From the NCBI GenBank assembly GCA_049301335.1, contig JBAQKV010000087.1, positions 1-23,676 on the forward strand: a DNA stretch of 23,676 bases. The letters are read 5' to 3'. Below are positions 15,654 through 23,654 of this stretch, one piece after another. The position numbers and the translations under genes were made by a program. Numbering within the stretch: position 1 is the stretch's first letter; every line of letters starts with the position of its first letter. Below the pieces are notes generated by a model that had not been told where the DNA came from, made no database searches, and was given only the letters and a program-made list of their open reading frames with translations. The stretch comes from JANJWP01 sp049301335. Its GTDB lineage: Bacteria; Patescibacteriota; Gracilibacteria; BD1-5; UBA2023.

Positions 15654-17648
15654 ATGTCCAAAAAAATCCGCACCGCCCTTCTCGCCGCCCTCGGCTTCGC
15701 ATGGCCGCTCGCCGCCAACGCCGGAGGTTTCGTCTACCCGTTCGACAAGGTGTCGGCGACTTCCTGCAAATGGAACGCCTGGTCGACCTTGGGCGACGAC
15801 TGCAAGATCGACCTTCCTAAAATCACCGGGGCGAAATACTCCGAATTCGAAAAAAACCAGCAGTACCGCCGCATCTATACGGTACTTTGGGGCGCGACCT
15901 ACGACTACGGCTGGGACGCCGGTCTCGGCAGCCACGAAGGCGTCGATATCGCCACTTCGGCAGGCACGCCGGTACGCTCCATCGGCGACGGAACGGTCGT
16001 TTTCGCCGGTTGGTCGAACGGATGGGGAAACGTCGTTTCCGTAAAGCACACCCTTACCGACAAGACCGTCATCTATTCGGACTACGCGCACCTCTCCAAG
16101 ATCAACGTGAAGTCGGGGCAGGTCGTTTTGGCTGCCGAAAACGTTGGCGAGGTCGGCAATACCGGCAATTCGTACGGAAACCACCTGCATTTCCAGATCG
16201 ATACCACCAACCAGTCGCACCCGTACTACTTCGTCTCGTGCGCGAGGGGACTCGACCCCATGGACGTTGTGAACAAGGGCTTGTGCCGGGATTTCCTCAC
16301 CCAGAACACCATCGACCCCATCGCGTTCCTCGAGAGCGGAAAAGTCGCCGTTCCGGGACAGGCGACCAAGGCGGTCATCGAGGCCGTCAAAGCTCGTCCG
16401 GTCGAGAAGGTCGACCGCACCGTCATGAAGACCCGCGCGCAAATTCAGGAGGAAGAAATCCAGGAATTTCTCAAGAAGAACAACATTTCCATCGGTATGT
16501 CCGACAACGGGACGAACCTTTCCATTGGCGGAGTGGCGTACGCCACCGTAAGTTCCGGCGACTCGCGAGGAAAAGCCACCCGTGGAAACTTCCCGGAGCT
16601 CGGCCTCGACATCGCGTTCGACGCGAAGGGACTCTCGGTATTTCCGCAAAAAATCGTCGCCCTCGACGGTGGCCGGCGCGACATCAAGATTACCGGCAAG
16701 AAGGCCGGAGCGTACGAAGTGGCCTTCAAGATGGGCCAGACGGTCGTCGCTCGAAGAACGGTGGTCGTACTCTCCCCTACCGACGCGAAAACCGCGGCCA
16801 CCGCGGAAATCAGAACCCCCGGAACCCTCTTTTTGGGCGAAGACAAGGACGTGGTCGTCTTCATGAAGACCAAGTACGGAACCCCGCTCCTCGATTCGAG
16901 GTTCGAAGGCCGGTTCAAGCTCTCGGCGCTCAATGGGAGCGTGAAATTCTGCAACGCCTCGCTCGACGAAAAAACCGCATGCCGCGCCGAGAACTTCGCG
17001 AACGAACTCGAATTCGCGTTCGACGATACGTACCGCGGAGCGCTCAAAGCGAAGATGCGCGCGTTCTCGTTCGCTCCCGTCGCGCTCCAACTCACCCGCA
17101 TAGACGGCAAGAAGCCGGTTTCCGTAACCAAATCCAAGCGCGACACCACCGTGGCGAACCCCCGCGGAATCGACAACACCTACCCCTACTACTACGAAGA
17201 CGTGGCCGCGCTTGGAAAGGGGTATTTCCCGCTCAAGGACGGCTATCTGCTCCAAGACCGCGAGATGGTCGGCAGCCAGGCGAAAGAGCTCGTACGGCGC
17301 CATTTGGGCTATCTGTGGCTCAAGGCCGGATCCGACTTCGAGAAGAAGAGGTCGATAAAAGCCGCCATCCTCCGCTTCGAACGCGATTTCGGAAAATCCG
17401 ACGACTACGCGCGCATGACCAGGTGACAATTGGCCGACCTGCTCCTCAAGTCGAAGGGCGAATCGTACTCCACCCCTTCGGGACAGGCGTTCACCGACGA
17501 AACCGGAATTTGGAAAGACGCCGTGACCACGATGCGCTTGAAATACGCCTTCAAATGGAAAGACCAGTTCGCGGAAAGGTATTTCCAGCCCGACAAGACG
17601 GTCACCGTCGGCGAAGCACTGTATTTGACCGAGAAAATCGGATTTTAG
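15654..17648 (+). CDS. Secreted M23 metallopeptidase with C-terminal SLH-like region (1 in-frame UGA=Gly)
   Basis: A 664-residue exported protein. The signal peptide is MSKKIRTALLAALGFAW...ANA, cleavage near residue 22. A LytM/M23 peptidase domain (about 70-200) has SHEGVDI (His94, Asp98) and NHLHFQ (His177, His179), i.e. the complete HxxxD...HxH zinc site of an active peptidoglycan endopeptidase. A helical linker (RAQIQEEEIQEFLKKNN) and two Ig-like beta segments follow (about 300-480). The C-terminal 170 residues include FTDETGIWKDAV and YFQPDKTVTVGEALYL, resembling S-layer-homology motifs. The UGA at 17424-17426 (ARMTR-Gly-QLADLL) joins this SLH-like end to the rest; under the standard code it would be cut off. 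It ends in TAG. Likely a wall-remodelling enzyme held at the cell surface. Confidence 0.88.
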
Positions 17649-17671
17649 GTTCGTGCGGTAACGTTAAGTAT

Positions 17672-17699
17672 TTGCAAAATTTCTCATTTCAAAGATAAT
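17672..17699 (+). promoter_or_regulatory. Promoter of the tail-collar-like gene
   Basis: TTGCAA (17672-17677) and GATAAT (17694-17699), 16-bp spacer. The leader to ATG 17724 is about 18 nt. No terminator was seen between the M23 stop (17648) and this promoter. Confidence 0.65.
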
Positions 17700-17723
17700 C
17701 CGGACATCCGTAACTTTGAAAAA

Positions 17724-18350
17724 ATGGGCACCCTAAAGCAAGACGTCCGTTCCGGCATCGTCATGGGAGTTTCGTTTCTCGCCACCGTACTCGTGGGCGG
17801 AATAGTATATGCCGCGGTCTGAAGCTCTTGGACCTCGCCCGCTTCGCTCGAAGCCTTCGCGGGTTCCTGAGTATCGGCCGCGACGTTCAACAAGCTCCTC
17901 GCGAACGACCAGAACCTGAACGACCGCATCGCGGCGGCAACGGTTCCCACTGGCACCGTCATCGCCTTCAACGGCACCTCATGCCCCACGGGCTGGACCG
18001 AAGCCGCGGGAGCCGGAGTTCCCACGGGAGCGGGAGGCAACGCTTCGCTCAATCTCCGCGGGCAATTCGTGCGCGGATGGAACCCTACCGCTGGCGGAAC
18101 CGACGCGAGCCGAGGATTCGGAACCTGGCAGGACATGGACTGGAAAGGATTCTGGCAAACCGATACCGGTCAGAACTGGAGCTCGGGATATTCCCACAAC
18201 GACGTGTACATGGGAAAATCCACCACCGCGTACGTCGGGAATCTTTTCGTGGGCTATTGGAGCAATCCGTCGGCGGCGATGGGAACCAAATGGGACACGT
18301 CCGAAATCCGTCCGGTCAACGTCGCGCTCCTCTACTGCGTGAAGAACTAG
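17724..18350 (+). CDS. Membrane-anchored phage-tail-collar-like surface protein (2 in-frame UGA=Gly)
   Basis: A 208-residue protein, continuous with UGA as Gly at 17820 and 17868. The N-terminal hydrophobic helix at about 12-32 (VMGVSFLATVLVGGIVYAAV) is an anchor or uncleaved signal. A short stalk (SAATFNKLLANDQNLNDRI) leads to a domain with PTGTVIAFNGTSCPTGWTE and LNLRGQFVRGW, matching the phage tail-collar pattern (SxCPxGW ... LRGxFxRG). It ends in VALLYCVKN. There are no phage genes around, so this looks like a cellular surface protein built from a tail-fibre module. The layout (TM, W/FNKL stalk, fibre-like domain, CVKN end) repeats that of the protein at 101-901. It ends in TAG, followed by a two-way terminator. 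Confidence 0.82.
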
Positions 18351-18358
18351 GCATGCAG

Positions 18359-18388
18359 AAAAAACTCCCCGTTCCAGGGGAGTTTTTT
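18359..18388. terminator. Two-way terminator between the collar-like gene and uvrB
   Basis: AAAAAACTCCCC (18359-18370), a 6-nt loop and GGGGAGTTTTTT (18377-18388); T-runs in both directions between convergent genes. Confidence 0.93.
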
Positions 18389-18404
18389 CTTTCGTTCGCG
18401 CCTA

Positions 18405-20369
18405 CTACCACTTCTCCCCTTCGCGGATTTCTTCGCGGAGTTCGGAAATCTTGTCACGGAGTTCGGCGGCCATTTCGAAGTCGAGGTTCGACGCGGCGAC
18501 GTCCATTTCGAGTTCCAGGCGCTTGAGCACGGCTCGCGGATCGCCCGAGTAGTCGGTTTTGGCGAGCTTCTTGCCCTTGAGTCCGATCTCCTTGATGCTC
18601 GACACGATGGTCGTGGGCGTGATGCCGTGGGCTTCGTTGTACGCTTCCTGCACCGCGCGGCGGCGGTTGGTTTCGCCGATGGCCTTTTCCATGGCGGCGG
18701 AAATTTTCTTGCCGTGCGAATACATGACGACGCGGCCGTTCGAGTTGCGGGCGGCACGGCCGATGATCTGCAAGAGCGAAGATACGGAACGGAGGAACCC
18801 CACCTTTTCCGCATCAAGAATGCCGATGTACGAGACTTCCGGAAGGTCGAGGCCTTCGCGTAGGAGGTTGACTCCGACGATGGCTTCAATCTTGCCGGTG
18901 CGCAGGTCGCGAAGGATTTCGAGACGCTCGATGGTCTCGATTTCGGAATGGAGGTAGCGGACCTTGATTCCGTTGGACGCGAGGTATTCGGCAAGCTCTT
19001 CGGAAGACTTCTTGGTAAGGGTCGTGATGAGCGCCCGTTCGTTCTTGGCGCGCACGGCCTTGAGGTTCTTCATGACCGAATCGGCCATGAATTCCATGTC
19101 CTCGATCTCGATCTGCGGGTCGAGAAGTCCGGTGGGGCGAATGATCTGTTCGGCGACCACGGTGGAATGTTCGAGCTCGTAGGCGGAAGGGGTCGCGGAA
19201 ACGTAGACCGCCTGACCGATCTTCTTTTCGAATTCTTCGAACTTGAGCGGGCGGTTTTCCATCGCCGAAGGCAGACGGAAGCCGAATTCTACGAGATTCT
19301 CCTTGCGGGAACGGTCGCCGGCGTACATGCCCCCGACCTGCGGGATGGTAATGTGCGACTCGTCGATGAACGTGAGCGAATCTTCCGGAAAAAAGTCCAT
19401 GAGCGTCGAAGGCGTTTCTCAGAATCCGCGTTTGGAAAGGTACATCGAGTAGTTTTCGATTCCGTTCACGTAGCCCACTTCGGTGAGCATTTCGATGTCG
19501 TATTCGGTCTTCATCTTGAGACGTTCGGCCTCGACCAATTTTCCGTTCTCACGGAAGACCTTCAGCCGCGCGTCGAGTTCGGCGCGGATCCTCGGAACGA
19601 TTTCCGCTACGGTGTCGGGGGAAGTGACGAAGTGTTTCGCCGGGAACACCGTCACGGTTTCGACTTCTTCCAAAACCCGGTTGGTGACGGCTTCTTTGCG
19701 GACGATGCTTTCGAGCTCTCCGTCGAAGAACGAGAGCGACCAGAAGGTTTCGCTCGATGCGGGAAACACTTCGAGCTGGTCGCCCATGACTCGGAACGAT
19801 CCAGGCAAGAAATCCGCGGTCGCGCGGCGGAATTGGAGCGCCACGAAGGAATCGAGGATGGATTCGAGACGGTAGCTTTCCCCTACCGAGAACTTCATGC
19901 GGCCCGAGCCGTAGTCTTCTTTTTCACCAATACCGTAGATGCACGAAACCGATGCCACGATGAGCACGTCGCGTCGCGAAAGCAGGCTTTCGGTCGCCGC
20001 GTGGCGGAGGCGGTCGATTTCTTCGTTGATGGTCGCCTCCTTTTCGATGTACTGTCCCGTTTTGACGACGAACGCTTCCGGCTGGTAGTAGTCGTAGTAC
20101 GAAACGAAGTAGTGGACGGCGTTGTCGGGGAAAAATTCTTTGAACTCCTGCGCCAATTGGGCGGCGAGGGTCTTGTTATGGGCGATGACGAGCGTGGGGC
20201 GTTGTAATTTCGCCACGATGTTGGCCATGGTGAACGTCTTGCCGGAGCCGGTGACGCCGAGGAGCGTCTGGTGCCGGTTTCCGGCTTGTAAAGAAGCGCA
20301 GAGCTCTTCGATCGCCTGGGGCTGGTCGCCCGTGGGGGCGTATTTGGAAGCGAGTCGGAACGGTTGCAT
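18405..20369 (-). CDS. uvrB: Excinuclease ABC subunit B (1 in-frame UGA=Gly)
   Basis: UvrB is the damage-verifying helicase of nucleotide excision repair, working with UvrA, UvrC and UvrD. The 654-residue protein is full length. Walker A GVTGSGKT is at about 38-45, the beta-hairpin YYDYYQPEAFV follows, then DESH and IPQVGGMYAGDR, VSATP, the helicase C motifs (NLLREGLDLPEVS, QIIGRAARN), and a C-terminal UVR motif (LEMDVAASNLDFEMAAELRD). UGA 19419-19421 encodes residue 317 in YLSKRGF-Gly-ETPSTL, exactly the conserved glycine of the GRGPGEPP-type motif in other UvrB proteins; under the standard code the gene appears split in two. It ends in TAG. Its leader resembles that of hsp20. No Shine-Dalgarno; promoter at 20397-20424. 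Confidence 0.97.
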
Positions 20370-20396
20370 GGGAAAGGCGTGGAAAATCGAAGGCGG

Positions 20397-20424
20397 AGTA
20401 TACGCGAAACGTGGATTCGGGTAA
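20397..20424 (-). promoter_or_regulatory. Promoter of uvrB
   Basis: On the minus strand TTACCC (20424-20419), 16 bp, TATACT (20402-20397). The leader is about 21 nt. No LexA-like box was recognised. Confidence 0.6.
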
Positions 20425-20429
20425 AGCGG

Positions 20430-20461
20430 GAAAATCCGAACCCGTAGAAAATCCGAACCCG
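20430..20461. repeat. 17-bp tandem direct repeat between divergent promoters
   Basis: GAAAATCCGAACCCG occurs at 20430-20444 and again at 20447-20461, separated by TA. It sits between the -35 of uvrB and the -35 of the PAS gene, where an operator or activator site would be expected. Confidence 0.75.
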
Positions 20462-20467
20462 CCTCTC

Positions 20468-20496
20468 TTGCAATCGTCGAAAAAGAGGCGTACCCT
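20468..20496 (+). promoter_or_regulatory. Possible promoter of the PAS gene
   Basis: TTGCAA (20468-20473) and TACCCT (20491-20496) with a 17-bp spacer, the exception to the 16-bp rule. The leader is about 31 nt. Confidence 0.45.
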
Positions 20497-20533
20497 TTAG
20501 GGAATCCGCGGACGTTTCCTAACTTTGCCCCTT

Positions 20534-21283
20534 ATGTACGAGGATGGCTTTGGAAAAAGGGATCTTTTCCACCCCGTTATCGTTCTGATATCGGAAAAAC
20601 GCGAAGAAATTCTCCAGGAGTGGCTGAAAGTCGGCCAAACCGAGCGCGTAGTAGCCGCTACCGGAGAGCTTCCCGACGAAATATGACGGGATTTCCTTTC
20701 CGCCGTAATATCCGAAGTCGGCGCGTGCGCTTGAGAGAAATTTCGGGGCGTATGAGCCTGAACGCTCGCGAAATGCTTCCACGACCTCCGAAGGTCCGCG
20801 GAAGCCGTACTGGAATCTTCAGCCGAACCGCACGTACTCCACCGGGTGTTCGAAGAAGGCCTCGTAGCGCTTTTGGACGCGCATTCCGTAGCCACCGAAA
20901 ACCTCTGCAAGGAATACCGCAAAGCGGTCGACTCCTCGGCCATCGTTTCCACTGCCGACTTCACCGGCGTCATCACCTTCGCTAACGACCTCTTCTGCGA
21001 GATTTCCGGCTACGAACGGGAAGAACTCCTCTGAAGGCCCCATAGCATCGTTCGGCACCCCGATATGGACAAAGCGGTTTTCGAAGACCTGTGGCGCACC
21101 ATCCGGCAAAAGAAGGTCTGGCGCGGCGCGCTGAAAAACATGAAAAAGAACGGCGACGCCTATTGGGTGAATACGACCATCACCCCCATTCTCGGAGTGA
21201 ACGGCGAAATCCGGGAATTCATTTCCATCCGTTGGGAAATCCCCGATCCTACGGCGTTTTGCGAGAATCTCGAATCGCTGTAA
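20534..21283 (+). CDS. Soluble Aer-like PAS sensor protein (5 in-frame UGA=Gly)
   Basis: A 249-residue protein ending in TAA, continuous only with five UGA=Gly codons (20684, 20732, 20753, 20759, 21032). The first 110 or so residues are helical (VLISEKREEILQEWLKVG...), resembling RsbRD-type N-terminal sensor domains, though only loosely. The C-terminal half is a clear PAS domain of the Aer/PAS_3 kind: ITFANDLFCEISGYEREELL, UGA-encoded Gly, then RPHSIVRHPDM, FEDLWRTI, KNMKKNGDAYWVNTTITPI. In Aer this PAS type binds FAD and senses redox state. No output domain (kinase, cyclase, MCP) follows, so it must signal through a partner. The UGA at 21032 replaces the Gly of the usual EELxGxPHxxVRHPD motif. 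No membrane segments, no Shine-Dalgarno. Confidence 0.82.
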
Positions 21284-21303
21284 TCCTTCGAGTTCCCCAT
21301 AGA

Positions 21304-21330
21304 AAAACCGGTCCTTCTCGGGCCGGTTTT
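21304..21330. terminator. Two-way terminator between the PAS gene and ksgA
   Basis: AAAACCGGTCC pairs with GGGCCGGTTTT (one U-G pair) around TTCTC. The minus-strand T-run ends the hsp20-ksgA operon; the plus-strand side has TTTT then CG. Confidence 0.82.
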
Positions 21331-21332
21331 CG

Positions 21333-22145
21333 TTAACTGAGTTTTTTCGAGACCTCTCTCCAAATATCGAGCGGAATACGTTCCGGCCGTTCATCTTCGC
21401 GAAGTCAGAGCTCGGCGAAAAGCGCCGCGACGGTTTCTTTGGGAACGTTCAATCCAGCGGAGAGGTTGGATACGGCCTTCTTGCGGGGAGAGGAAAACCC
21501 GGCGCGTACCGTTTTAAGAAGCCGTACGTCGGATTCGCGGGATTCGGCGGCCGAAACCACGAACCGCAGCACCGCACTGTCGACCTTGGGCGCCGGGCGG
21601 AAACATCCGGCCGGAACTTTGGCGACGTGCTCGATCGCGGCGCAAGCGTTCTTGCAGAAAAGCGAGAGTCCCGATTCTTTCCCGTCTTTGGCGACGATCC
21701 GCTCGGCGACCTCTTTCTGCATGAGGATGACCATCGCTTCTGGGCGGACGGGCAGTTCGTAAAGGAAACGGTCGAGAATGGGCGAGGTTATGTAGTACGG
21801 GATGTTGGCGATGACCCGGTATTCCGAAAACTTGGGCTCATATTTCAAAACGTCCATCTTGAGGATTTCGAACGCCGTGCCTTCGGGTACCCTCAAATCC
21901 CCTTTCGCGAGACGGTCTTCGAGGATGGCGACCATATCGGGGTCGAGTTCGACCAAGGTGAGCGAACGGGGCTTCATCGCCAAAAGGCGTTCGGTAAGGG
22001 CTCAGTACCCCGGACCGATTTCGATGACGTCGTTCCCGGTGACCTCCACGGCGTCCGCGATGGCCGAAAGCGCCGCGTCGTCGACGAGGAAATTCTGTCC
22101 GAAGGCTTTTTTCGCCCGGATACCGTATTCGGCGACGACGTTCAT
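21333..22145 (-). CDS. ksgA: 16S rRNA (adenine1518/1519-N6)-dimethyltransferase (2 in-frame UGA=Gly)
   Basis: KsgA dimethylates two adjacent adenines in the 3' hairpin of 16S rRNA during late 30S maturation. The 270 residues equal the usual length. AKKAFGQNFLVD opens the fold. SAM motif I reads EIGPGY-Gly-ALTERL, with Gly48 encoded by UGA 22002-22004, the conserved glycine of EIGPGxGxLT. The catalytic motif is NIPYYITSPI. The C-terminal region includes PAPKVDSAVLRF and FSSPRKK. A second UGA (21405-21407, residue 247) would cut off the last 23 residues under the standard code; reading on to TAA 21333 restores the family's RPE-containing tail. It is the last gene of the hsp20 operon, 8 nt after the previous stop, with a terminator immediately behind. 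Confidence 0.96.
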
Positions 22146-22153
22146 CCGTTGTT

Positions 22154-22885
22154 CTAGTTGTTTACGTTGGGAGTCTTCTCATTCCACTTGCTCTTGATGC
22201 GGGAGAGTTCGCCGATGTAGACCATCCACTTCATGAGGAAATTCCGGTAGACGTCCTTGAGTTTGTCTATGAAGTCTTTTTTGTCGCTCTTGTAACTGTC
22301 GGCGACGTTCTGCTCCGCGAAGAGCCGGGCCGCGGATTTGTACCCCGCGAGCTTGGTTTTCACGAGGGAGCCGCACTTCTCTTCGTTGCCAGCGAAAAAC
22401 GAGGTGGATCCGTCGGTAGTGACGCCCGACATGGATTCGACCGTTTGCCGCAAGACGCTCTTGGGATCGGAAAGATCAGAGCAGGTTTTCATGTATTTCT
22501 GATTGAACTCCGAGTCCGCGCTGGTCGTATCGAACCAGTTGGTGACGTCGGTCTCCATGCTGACGAAGTCGTTTCCGGTCGCGGCCTGCATCTGCTTGAG
22601 TTTGCCTTCCGCCTCTTTGTCGGTCTTTTTGAATTCGAGGTCGAGAATGACGCGGTATGCGACGTCCGCATCGCCCATGATGGGTTCGGGACATACGTAA
22701 TCGGTAATGCTCTTCGCTCCCGCGCCCCCCGGTTGCCTCGCTTTCAGACAGTCGCAGACCTGTCATACGTAGGCGCCCTTGGTCATGGGGCATTTCCATT
22801 CTTCGTCCGCCGAAAAAACCGATCCGTACGGAAGGAACGCTGCGATGAGCGATACGGCGAGGATTTTTCGAAGCGTGCGTTCCAT
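22154..22885 (-). CDS. Unknown secreted protein (1 in-frame UGA=Gly)
   Basis: No family is recognised. The 243-residue protein starts with a signal peptide (MERTLRKILAVSLIAAFLPY...FSA, cleavage near residue 26). A short Cys-containing stretch follows (EEWKCPM, UGA-encoded Gly at 22763-22765, QVCDCLKARQ), then a largely helical region (LDLEFKKTDKEAEGKLKQMQ) with further cysteines (KTCSDLSD, NEEKCGSL). It ends in a basic helical tail (LSRIKSKWNEK) and TAG. The even spread of Cys suggests disulphides outside the cytoplasm. It starts 3 nt after the previous stop, so it is tightly coupled in the hsp20-ksgA operon. The start is fixed by the signal peptide; the open frame from 22678 alone would miss it. 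Confidence 0.75.
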
Positions 22886-22888
22886 GCG

Positions 22889-23161
22889 CTAGCGTTTACG
22901 GAAAAACGAGAGGATTCTGGACGTGAGCGTAGGTTTTTCTTTGGGTACTCCGAATACGAGCATTTTGACGATTTCGGAGAACGGGACCTTGCCTTCGCGG
23001 ATTTCCGTAATCTTGGAGGCCGGAATCTCACCGTGGCGATGGTTTTCTTTTCCCAGGCCGTAGATCGATGCCACGATGCCTCACAAAATCATGCCGGTGA
23101 CGACGGCGTCGACTTTCCGGATGGATCGGTGGGCGATTTTCTGGGGATTCTTGGATTCCAC
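22889..23161 (-). CDS. Small single-TM protein of unknown function (1 in-frame UGA=Gly)
   Basis: A 90-residue protein from GTG 23161, two bases after the hsp20 TAA, to TAG 22889. A basic N-terminus precedes one membrane segment (VDAVVTGMIL, UGA-encoded Gly at 23081-23083, GIVASIYGL). The polar C-terminal part has KITEIREGKVPFSEIVKML and a basic end (SFFRKR). ATG 23092 would give a shorter form with half a membrane segment, so GTG is preferred. No known family; the operon suggests an envelope or stress-related role, which is only inference. Confidence 0.6.
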
Positions 23162-23163
23162 GG

Positions 23164-23595
23164 TTACGATTCGAGTTTGTTAATCTTCACGGATTTGGAA
23201 GGGAGGTGGATCTTGGGAACGCGGATGACGAGGAGGTTGTTCTCCATGGTCGCGCTGATTTTATTAAACTGGAGGTTTTCCGGGAGTACGACGGAGCGCT
23301 GGAACGGGCCGAAGAAGCATTCTTCGACGAGGAGCCTGCCCGATTCGACGTAGATGTCGGGGCGGACGCGTTCGCCGGAAACGGTGAGCACGTTGCGGGT
23401 TACCGCGACGTCGATGCCGTCGATGGGGATTCCGGCGAGCGGAGCGACGATGACGATCGCGTCGTCCTGGTCGAGGATGTCGAGAGCGACCTGCCCGACG
23501 TCTTCTTCGACCGAATGTTCGCCGTGGTCGTCGTGGTGCACGTCGATTTCGTCGGAATGTTCGTCGTGATGTCCGATATTGAAGAGCTTGAACAT
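23164..23595 (-). CDS. hsp20: Small heat-shock protein with His-rich N-terminus
   Basis: A 143-residue alpha-crystallin-domain chaperone that would hold unfolding proteins in oligomers. The domain spans about 35-137: IVIVAPLAGIPIDGIDVAVT, LTVSGERV, the loop with EECFFGPFQRSVVLP, and NLLVIRVPK. A VKI near the C-terminus may stand in for the usual I-x-I oligomer anchor. The N-terminus is odd: seven His and many Asp/Glu in the first 28 residues (IGHHDEHSDEIDVHHDDHGE), which could bind metal. It contains no UGA and ends in TAA. It is the first gene of a four-gene operon with the two small or secreted proteins and ksgA, with promoter at 23627-23654. Confidence 0.93.
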   Translation of the reverse strand: MFKLFNIGHHDEHSDEIDVHHDDHGEHSVEEDVGQVALDILDQDDAIVIVAPLAGIPIDGIDVAVTRNVLTVSGERVRPDIYVESGRLLVEECFFGPFQRSVVLPENLQFNKISATMENNLLVIRVPKIHLPSKSVKINKLES

Positions 23596-23626
23596 GGGGC
23601 GGAAAAACGTGGAAAAATCAAACGGA

Positions 23627-23654
23627 ATCGTATCCGTTCCCGCGCGTTTTGCAA
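23627..23654 (-). promoter_or_regulatory. Promoter of the hsp20-ksgA operon
   Basis: On the minus strand TTGCAA (23654-23649), 16 bp, TACGAT (23632-23627). The leader is about 25 nt and contains GATTTTTCCACG. No CIRCE element was recognised. Confidence 0.65.

Noticed and set aside
15564..17429. 621-codon frame antisense to the M23 gene
   Set aside because: The sense frame has signal peptide, zinc site and family motifs; the antisense frame has none.
17724..18350. Prophage remnant
   Set aside because: Only the collar-like domain is phage-like; N-terminal membrane anchor, own promoter and no other phage genes around.
101..23161. UGA as selenocysteine or tryptophan
   Set aside because: Too many sites and genes, no recurrent downstream hairpin, and conserved sites demand Gly.
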